Assembly: GCA_016763735.1 (NCBI GenBank)
Contig: JAESTE010000040.1
Span: 1 to 11,862 of the forward strand
Origin: Nitrospinaceae bacterium
GTDB lineage: Bacteria; Nitrospinota; Nitrospinia; Nitrospinales; VA-1
DNA length: 11,862 bases
Reading direction: 5' to 3'
Positions 6,159 to 11,862 of this stretch are shown here, in pieces (the stretch's first letter is position 1; each line of letters opens with the position of its first letter). The notes below the pieces were generated by a model. The model had not been told where the DNA came from. It searched no databases and saw only the letters and a program-made list of their open reading frames with translations. The translations under genes and the position numbers were made by a program.

Positions 6159-6647
6159 TCAATTATTATCGTTTAGAAAGCGTTTTTTTAAGGATAAGAC
6201 TTTTTCAAGGTGCTCGGCTTCAAGTTTTTCCAATATAGTCAATAATGTCTTGATTTCAATATCGTTGCAGGATGCCTGTAAAAGCTGGAAGAATTCCCCT
6301 GCGATACGTTCGGATTCAACGGCGATATCTAAAGCTTTACGGATTCCGCCCAAGCTTGGCAGTTCCTTCAGGGCTTCTTTTGGGGAAGGGAAGATGTCGG
6401 TTTGAAATTCACGATCAATAAAGTTACGCAGGGAGGAGTTGTTTTCCCAACCCAGATTTTTTCCTTTTTTTGAATCGAGCAGGTTCTTGAATTGTTTTTC
6501 ATGTTGCGCTTCTTCACGAGCCATCAACTTGAAAAAGTCATTTAAAACTGGATCTTGCACTATTTTTGCAAGTTCCGTGTAAAAACGTTTTCCATCTCGT
6601 TCCAGCTTTAATGAAATTTCCAGTAGCTCTTCGTGGTTGAGATCCAT
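6159..6647 (-). CDS. Ferritin-like diiron protein (rubrerythrin-related), copy 2
   Basis: Paralogue of the gene 111 bases downstream; about four in ten residues agree by eye. Taking M at 6647 as residue 1, the diiron ligands are E16 (ERDGKRFY), E46xxH49 (EEAQH), E113 (SERIAGEFF) and E143xxH146 (EAEH). LGWEN, FQTDIFP, the EIKT segment and one cysteine are shared with copy 1. Helix 3 has FF where copy 1 has FY. An in-frame ATG at 6707 would add 20 residues, MFIDKRPLG and on, rich in Arg/Lys. I prefer 6647 because the N-terminus then aligns with copy 1, AGGAAGG lies 12 bases upstream, and the candidate promoter would start the transcript only about five bases before 6707. Divergent from the ECF sigma gene, suggesting joint control. 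Confidence 0.87.
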   Translation of the reverse strand: MDLNHEELLEISLKLERDGKRFYTELAKIVQDPVLNDFFKLMAREEAQHEKQFKNLLDSKKGKNLGWENNSSLRNFIDREFQTDIFPSPKEALKELPSLGGIRKALDIAVESERIAGEFFQLLQASCNDIEIKTLLTILEKLEAEHLEKVLSLKKRFLNDNN

Positions 6648-6718
6648 AGCAACTTTCTGCCTTCCTGATCTGCGAAAAATACCCAGAGGTCTTTTATCTA
6701 TGAACATTTACCTTTAAA

Positions 6719-6745
6719 AGATATGAGAAATCCGATAATATTCCC
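6719..6745 (-). promoter_or_regulatory. Candidate ECF sigma promoter of ferritin-like copy 2
   Basis: On the minus strand GGGAATA (6745-6739), 15 bases, then TATCT (6723-6719), continuing TTTAAAGG. The same two blocks at the same distance occur before the multicopper oxidase gene at 7522-7548. GGGAATA resembles the GGAA-type -35 of ECF promoters. The site partly overlaps a TATTC-CC-GAATA palindrome at 6739-6750. Confidence 0.5.
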
Positions 6746-6784
6746 GAATAACGTTAATTTTTTTATTTTAGATCATTTAAGTAC

Positions 6785-7360
6785 ATGGAATTTCTAAGCC
6801 TATTCACCAGTAGCTTGAAAGATGGGGGGGAACGGGATTGTTTCGATAAATACCTCTCCCCGCATGTGCCGATGATCTATAAATCCGCGATTCGCATGTG
6901 TGGTAATCCCAACGATGCGCAGGATCTGGTTCAAGAGACGCTTTATAGCGCGCTCAAAAATTTCCATCAGATTCAGGATCCTGAAAAAAGTAAATACTGG
7001 ATGTTTTCCATCCTGCGTAATCTTTTCCTGAAAGACATTGAGAAGACTAAAAAGCGCGCGGAGGTTGAATTTGACGCGGTTTGTGAAAAACTTTCAGATA
7101 ACGAGCATCCTGAAAAAGATTTTCTGCGCGCCGAGGTTAAAAATAATATTCAGGGAATTCTCGATAAGCTGGACGAGAGACTTAAAATCACGCTGATGAT
7201 GTTTTATTTTGAAGGTCAATCCTATAAAGAAATCTCAGCCTCCCTGAATATCCCCATCGGCACTGTTATGTCGCGCATTGCCCGAGCCAAGGTGTATCTC
7301 AAGCGCGAGCTTTTGCGTTCTGAATCCTTAAAGCTTGAAATAGAAAAATATGCGCAATAG
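6785..7360 (+). CDS. RNA polymerase sigma factor, ECF (sigma-70 region 2 and 4) family
   Basis: A 191-residue extracytoplasmic-function sigma factor. Region 2 covers about 22-90, with the DAQDLVQETLYSALKNF core and the WMFSILRNLFLKD segment that contacts and melts the -10 element. Region 4 covers about 125-178, with the helix-turn-helix SYKEISASLNIPIGTVMSRI that reads the -35 element. Regions 1 and 3 are absent, as usual for the group. The ATG at 6785 lacks a good Shine-Dalgarno. A G7 run sits at codons 13-16. No anti-sigma or zinc-binding ZAS gene lies next to it in the window, so its control is unexplained. It is flanked by a divergent ferritin-like gene and a downstream multicopper oxidase gene with matching candidate ECF promoters, suggesting that both are targets. 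Confidence 0.94.
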   Translation: MEFLSLFTSSLKDGGERDCFDKYLSPHVPMIYKSAIRMCGNPNDAQDLVQETLYSALKNFHQIQDPEKSKYWMFSILRNLFLKDIEKTKKRAEVEFDAVCEKLSDNEHPEKDFLRAEVKNNIQGILDKLDERLKITLMMFYFEGQSYKEISASLNIPIGTVMSRIARAKVYLKRELLRSESLKLEIEKYAQ

Positions 7361-7521
7361 GTTCTGGTTTTGATCCCTTAGTTTGTTGTTTTTTGTAGAG
7401 TATTTTCCCTTTAAATTTTTTCCTTTCCTGCTGTTTCCCACATCCTCACTTTCTTCTTAAAAAGTGCCGTTAGGGCTTTGTCTTACAAGCCTAAACTATT
7501 TCCATAAAATCCTCATTTCCC

Positions 7522-7548
7522 GGGAATAATTCCTGAAAAACCGTATCT
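7522..7548 (+). promoter_or_regulatory. Candidate ECF sigma promoter of the multicopper oxidase
   Basis: GGGAATA (7522-7528), 15 bases, TATCT (7544-7548), continuing ATTAAAAG. Block sequence and spacing equal those before ferritin-like copy 2. Transcription would begin near 7556. GGAAT-A-ATTCC at 7523-7533 is also an 11-bp perfect palindrome overlapping the -35 block. Confidence 0.5.
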
Positions 7549-7556
7549 ATTAAAAG

Positions 7557-7725
7557 ACTTCTCGTGGAGGGAGGGGTGTGCTCTGTAGCATTGGGGCGGT
7601 TTTTATGGAAAACCCTGTAATTTCAGTTGGTAGTGGCCTCCATTCAAAATTTTCAGTATCCGGTGATTTTTTATCCCCGTTTTTTTATTAAATATTTTGT
7701 TATTAACCTAAAGGAGGAGGCGCTT
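7557..7725 (+). promoter_or_regulatory. Predicted long 5' leader of the multicopper oxidase with strong Shine-Dalgarno
   Basis: About 170 bases lie between the candidate start site and the oxidase ATG. They include a hairpin, GGTTTT (7598-7603) with AAAACC (7609-7614), purine-rich GGAGGGAGGGG near 7566-7576, and a near-ideal AAGGAGG at 7711-7717, eight bases before ATG. No known riboswitch fold was recognised. Bases 7361-7521, between the sigma gene and the promoter, are T-rich and hold nothing I can name. Confidence 0.35.
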
Positions 7726-10700
7726 ATGAGTAGCAATATCATGAGTCGGAGTGCGAGTGTGAGGTTGTTTTTAGCCCTCATGCTTTCAATTGTGCTCACT
7801 GCCCCTGCGGGAGCTATCAGTGTCGAACATGGACACGATGGTTCTCATGGAGGTGACAATCCTGCTGTAGATCGTCCTGTGTGGTTGGACAAACTGGAAA
7901 ACCAGTTGAACCACGAGGATGTGATGAGCGGATTGGAAGGCAGTCAGGAAAAGTTGGATAATACTTTTATGAGGCTAATGGGACAGCTTCAGAACAAGCT
8001 CAAGGAACATTCAAGCCCCGCTTCTTCAGGCGGTATGTTTCATGACTCCTGGTCAGCCCATCAGCTAGGGCAGAGTTATTTGTTGGGGCCTACCGAGGCT
8101 GCCGCCAAAGTATATAGAGGCGCGCATTGCCCGAGCAACATTCCCACAAAAACTTATGAAGTTTCTGCAATCAATGTTGAGGTCACCCTGAACCAATGGG
8201 GCGACTACTATCCGGGATATATGTATGTTCTGGATAAAGACATTGATAAAGTCCGCATCGAAGAAAAAGCCAATGCTAAGGCGCGTGATGACGAACTGGA
8301 TCATGGAATGGTTTCTACTGGTTTGCAGGGTGACGCAATTCAGCCGATGACTCTTCGTGCTAATCAGGGAGATTGTGTTCGTATCAAGTTCACCAACCGA
8401 TTAGAAGATGAAGATGCGGGACTCCAGATCAGTGGTTCCGCGATGATCATCAGTGCTTCCGGCAAGCCCAACACAGCGGCTACCCCCGGATCAAACATCG
8501 GTGCTGGCGAAACGACGGTATACGAGTGGCACATTCCTGTGGACGAGCAGGAAGGTAGTCATATGATTCAGAGCCATGCGGGTCGCGATCCTTCCGCACT
8601 TGGTTTGATCGGTGCTTTCATTGTAGAGCCAAGAGGTTCTCGTTATCTCGATCCGTGGACCGGCGAGCCGATGGAAAACGGCTGGATGGCTATGATCGTT
8701 AATGACGAAGAAAGAGACTTTCGTGAATTTGCGTTGTTCTACCATGAAGTTGGTGACGAATCTTTTCGTCCTCTCAACCGTCATGGTGAAATGATTCCGC
8801 AACGTGATCCGCTGACAGATGCTTATCGTCCTTCAGCGCGCGCGATGAACTTTCGTTCTGAACCGTTTGGTATCAACAATCTGGCAGAGCAAGAAAAACT
8901 GTTTCATTATGAAGACGAATCTTTGTCTTACAGCTCCTATACTTTTGCCGATGCACCAACCACGATTCCCCGTTCTTATCTGGGCGATCCGGCAAAATTC
9001 CGTTTGATCCATGGTGGTGGTGAAGTGTTCCATTCTCATCATCCACATGGGGGTTCCATTCGTTGGACCCGTTCTCCGAAACGGGAAGTTCAACTTGCGA
9101 ACTTGACCTCGGCTGCTTACGATGGCCCCGTCAAGTACCCCGTTGTTCGTACAACCACCGACCGTGTTGACGTTGAAGTTATTGGTCCTTCCGAAGCTCT
9201 CGATCTTGAGACCGAGTGTGGATCTGGACTTTGTCAGCGTTTAGCAGGTGACTTTCTTTTCCATTGTCATGTAGCGCATCACTATGTTGCAGGCATGTGG
9301 GGTTATTGGCGCGTGTACAACACGCTTCAAACCGGTAACTATCCACTGGAAAGCACCGATATAATGCGTCCTTTGAAAGAGCTTCCAGATCGTGCAGGAA
9401 GAATTCCTAAGGGACAGACTTCAGACAAACTAGTTGGAAAAACCATGGACTGGTTTGGTAAGAAGTTTAAAGTCACTGATAAAGGTAAGAGTGACTGGAG
9501 CAAAGAAACGCCAGTTGTAAACATCAAAGACTGGGTTAAGTATATGCTTCCTCCAAAGGGACAGCCCGGTCATACCGATGATGAAAGAGGTCAGATTCTT
9601 GCCTACGATGGTTCTGTCTGGGATTACTCCTGGAAAGGTAACCAAGCTCTTTCTGAGCGTGAGTCTACAACCAAAGTGGCAAAATTTATTTCACCGCGTC
9701 CAGGAAAACGCCATCCGTTGCAGTTTGACCAGCACGGTAAGTTGGCATGGCCGCATATGACACCGCATTTTGGTAAGCGTGTTCCTTTTGCGCGTAACCA
9801 TGGTGGTGCTCCCTGGCTGGAACCATTCCACATGCTGACAGATACCGATGTTATTACCAAGACGGAATCCGGTAGTTCTCGAAGTGGTCCAGATATGGAG
9901 AATACAGGTGGTGCTAAACCAGGTGAGCAGGGGCGTTGGAGCCTTTGTCCTCCAGGTGCAGGGCGTAAGCAGTACAATCTACATTTCATCAACACACCGA
10001 TCGAGCTTTCTGCGGCGGTGGGTAATACGCCACCGATCATCGATAAATATGGTTTGATTTATGTTATCGATGAAGATATGGCGGAAGTAAAAGCGGATCC
10101 GAAGAAAGCTATTCCTCTCGTAATTCGTGCAAACGTTTACGATTGTGTTGACCTTCTTTTGACCAGTGAATGGAATGATGATGATTTCACCAACTTCCAG
10201 ATGTCGAAGTTGAATATTCATCCGCATTTCTTTCAGTTCGACAATCAGGCCTCAGACGGCGTTATCTCTGGTTTCTCTTATGACCAGTCCATGAGGTCTT
10301 ACAAGCAGTTCACTAAGAAGATGAAAGATGGACACCATGTGGGTATGCGGGTTCCGATGAACGCCAAAGTATTGAAGGCGACGAAACCCGGTGACACCAA
10401 GGTGGAAATTCAAATGGCAGGTCACGCGACGCCTTACCATGTTGGTGCCGATATCATTGTCGGTATCGAAGTTCCTAATGGTAAAGATGCGCGTTGGATT
10501 ACAAATATCACGCCTGATCCGAACAAGGGTTTTGCCAAAGATGGTAAGTACACCATCACGTTTTCTGAAGGCATGACTCATGGTCATAAAGCAGGACAGA
10601 TTGTCAGCACCGAGTACGTTCGCTACCGCTGGTGGGTGGATGTTGATCTGGGACTGGTATTCTGGCATGACCATGCGTTTGGTGCGACCACCTGGCCGCA

Positions 10701-11862
10701 TGGCGGAATCGGATCTACCATCGTTGAGCCTTGGGGCTCCACGTATCACGATCCGAAAACCGGTGAAGAGATCCGCAGTGGTCCCGTTGCCGATATTCAT
10801 GGAACTGAGCCTTTCGCTTACGGGCGTAACGGTAGTTTTCGTGAAATCGTAGTTCAACTGCACGATACGGTTCCACATACCGCGCAGTTGGTTACAGCAG
10901 GAAATCCTCCAGGACTGTCACGTGAAAATGCGATCGCAGCAGGTCAGTCGATCTCATTCCAGATGCCGAAGACGATGCAGGAAGTAGCTTTCCCGTATCT
11001 CAATGGCGGAACTCACACGACAGGCGGTGGATTTAACTTCCGCGCCGCTTCTTTGTCAGCTCGCTTGCGATCTAACAAAGATGCATCGCAACTGTTCAGC
11101 AGTAGAGTGCATCGTGATCCAGATACGCCTATGATTCGCGCGTATGTTGGGGATAACGTTGTGTTCCGCATGTTGCACGGTATGATGAACGAAACCCATG
11201 TTTTCTCCCTTTCAGGGCATGGGTTTCGACCTGAGCGTTATGATCCGGATTCTCGTGTCACCAACGCTCTGCATATTGGTATCGCCGAACGATTTGACTT
11301 GGCAACCACCGCGGGTGGTTATCAGTCTATGGCAGGCGATTATCTAATGTTTGATGGTCGAACCTCACATCTGTCTGAAGGCAGCTGGGGTATCTTCCGT
11401 GTGCATGATAAGAAGCAAAAAGATCTGAAAGTGCTTCCAGGCAACGAAAACTTTGCCAGCAAGGCAAAGAAAGAACTTTGCCCAAGTGGAGCACCGGTTA
11501 AAAGCTTCAGTGTTGTAGCGATTGATAAAGTGTTGAACTTCAACGCCAACACGGAAGGTGAAATCGAGGTCGACTTTGAGCGTAAATTACTGGTTGGAAA
11601 CCCAACGGGTAAAATCTTTGCTCTCGAAGGTGAAGCCAAGCAAGCCGCAACAGATGGGCATATGCCACATCCGTTGACCTTGCACGCCAACATCGGCGAT
11701 TGTATCAAAATCAAATTGACCAATCGCTTGAAAGAAGGCAATGCTTCAATGCATATTAACAACATCGCGTTCAACCCTCTGACTTCTCAGGGAATCAACG
11801 TTGGGAATAACCCAGGCGACCAAACGGTTGCTCCGGGTAAATCGAAGAACTACGAGTACTAC
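7726..11862 (+). CDS. Giant secreted multicopper oxidase, repeated cupredoxin domains, 3' end outside window
   Basis: Open for 1379 codons to the window edge. A signal peptide (SVRLFLALMLSIVLTAPAGA, cleavage after A30) sends it to the periplasm or outside, and the mature end is His-rich (EHGHDGSHGG). Domains alternate: A1 about 135-315, B1 374-535, a linker of about 200 residues, A2 741-1015, B2 1103-1230, A3 from 1252. A domains open with CP and share an (R/H)ANxxDC strand; B domains share NFR and YxGDxxxFRxxHG. Copper ligands: type 1 from H436, C514, H519 and M524; trinuclear set from H439, H441, H513 and H515 in B1 plus H832, H834, H981 and H983 in A2. The protein should couple one-electron substrate oxidation to O2 reduction. 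The substrate is unknown; Mn(II), Fe(II), Cu(I) or organics are all possible, and the size recalls MnxG-like Mn oxidases. Arg codons are mostly CGT, suggesting high expression. Confidence 0.95.
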   Translation, partial: MSSNIMSRSASVRLFLALMLSIVLTAPAGAISVEHGHDGSHGGDNPAVDRPVWLDKLENQLNHEDVMSGLEGSQEKLDNTFMRLMGQLQNKLKEHSSPASSGGMFHDSWSAHQLGQSYLLGPTEAAAKVYRGAHCPSNIPTKTYEVSAINVEVTLNQWGDYYPGYMYVLDKDIDKVRIEEKANAKARDDELDHGMVSTGLQGDAIQPMTLRANQGDCVRIKFTNRLEDEDAGLQISGSAMIISASGKPNTAATPGSNIGAGETTVYEWHIPVDEQEGSHMIQSHAGRDPSALGLIGAFIVEPRGSRYLDPWTGEPMENGWMAMIVNDEERDFREFALFYHEVGDESFRPLNRHGEMIPQRDPLTDAYRPSARAMNFRSEPFGINNLAEQEKLFHYEDESLSYSSYTFADAPTTIPRSYLGDPAKFRLIHGGGEVFHSHHPHGGSIRWTRSPKREVQLANLTSAAYDGPVKYPVVRTTTDRVDVEVIGPSEALDLETECGSGLCQRLAGDFLFHCHVAHHYVAGMWGYWRVYNTLQTGNYPLESTDIMRPLKELPDRAGRIPKGQTSDKLVGKTMDWFGKKFKVTDKGKSDWSKETPVVNIKDWVKYMLPPKGQPGHTDDERGQILAYDGSVWDYSWKGNQALSERESTTKVAKFISPRPGKRHPLQFDQHGKLAWPHMTPHFGKRVPFARNHGGAPWLEPFHMLTDTDVITKTESGSSRSGPDMENTGGAKPGEQGRWSLCPPGAGRKQYNLHFINTPIELSAAVGNTPPIIDKYGLIYVIDEDMAEVKADPKKAIPLVIRANVYDCVDLLLTSEWNDDDFTNFQMSKLNIHPHFFQFDNQASDGVISGFSYDQSMRSYKQFTKKMKDGHHVGMRVPMNAKVLKATKPGDTKVEIQMAGHATPYHVGADIIVGIEVPNGKDARWITNITPDPNKGFAKDGKYTITFSEGMTHGHKAGQIVSTEYVRYRWWVDVDLGLVFWHDHAFGATTWPHGGIGSTIVEPWGSTYHDPKTGEEIRSGPVADIHGTEPFAYGRNGSFREIVVQLHDTVPHTAQLVTAGNPPGLSRENAIAAGQSISFQMPKTMQEVAFPYLNGGTHTTGGGFNFRAASLSARLRSNKDASQLFSSRVHRDPDTPMIRAYVGDNVVFRMLHGMMNETHVFSLSGHGFRPERYDPDSRVTNALHIGIAERFDLATTAGGYQSMAGDYLMFDGRTSHLSEGSWGIFRVHDKKQKDLKVLPGNENFASKAKKELCPSGAPVKSFSVVAIDKVLNFNANTEGEIEVDFERKLLVGNPTGKIFALEGEAKQAATDGHMPHPLTLHANIGDCIKIKLTNRLKEGNASMHINNIAFNPLTSQGINVGNNPGDQTVAPGKSKNYEYY

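Noticed and set aside
7605..7691. 28-codon frame in the oxidase leader
   Set aside because: No ribosome binding site at a proper distance and no recognisable sequence; chance frames of this size are expected.
9624..10040. 138-aa open frame on the minus strand
   Set aside because: Shadow of the oxidase coding frame, low-complexity composition, no family resemblance.
10252..10878. 208-aa open frame on the minus strand
   Set aside because: Antisense to the multicopper oxidase frame, which carries clear domain repeats; the antisense product has no recognisable motif and no ribosome binding context.

Overview
The window looks like chromosome from a Gram-negative, probably marine, bacterium of moderate GC. 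The very large exported multicopper oxidase, ferritin-like proteins and overall gene style suggest Nitrospinota (Nitrospina-like) or a related deltaproteobacterial-type lineage. That placement is inference from protein style; there is no rRNA or other marker here to settle it. No tRNA, rRNA, CRISPR, transposase or integrase was seen.

Left part (1-5307), ordinary housekeeping and regulation. A good sigma70-type promoter at 82-110 precedes a possible 47-aa two-helix membrane peptide and a DUF2797 cysteine-rich protein. A membrane fatty acid desaturase lies on the minus strand. A two-component pair follows on the plus strand. Its histidine kinase is split by a frameshift exactly at a run of nine A; the OmpR-type regulator is intact. 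Then come bioD (dethiobiotin synthetase, minus strand) and, divergent from it, a 97-aa CxCC-motif protein of unknown function.

Right part (5562-11862), a probable metal/redox locus. Two tandem ferritin-like diiron paralogues on the minus strand are divergent from an ECF sigma factor. A 365-bp gap then leads to a giant multicopper oxidase (MCO) that is open to the window edge (at least 1379 aa). The MCO has a signal peptide and a His-rich mature N-terminus. Its repeated cupredoxin domains alternate in two types (A1-B1-A2-B2-A3), and only B1 and A2 keep copper ligands; together these give one complete type 1 plus trinuclear copper set.

The most useful new observation joins these genes. The sequence upstream of the second ferritin-like gene and upstream of the MCO shares GGGAATA, exactly 15 bases, then TATCT followed by a TTAAA-type block. 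This has the form and spacing of an ECF promoter, and the two genes flank the ECF sigma gene. I propose that this sigma factor drives both genes, making a small regulon of exported metal/oxygen chemistry and ferritin-like protection. Other points worth checking are the A9 frameshift in the kinase, a dyad covering the desaturase ribosome binding site, and short GC hairpins placed directly at three stop codons.
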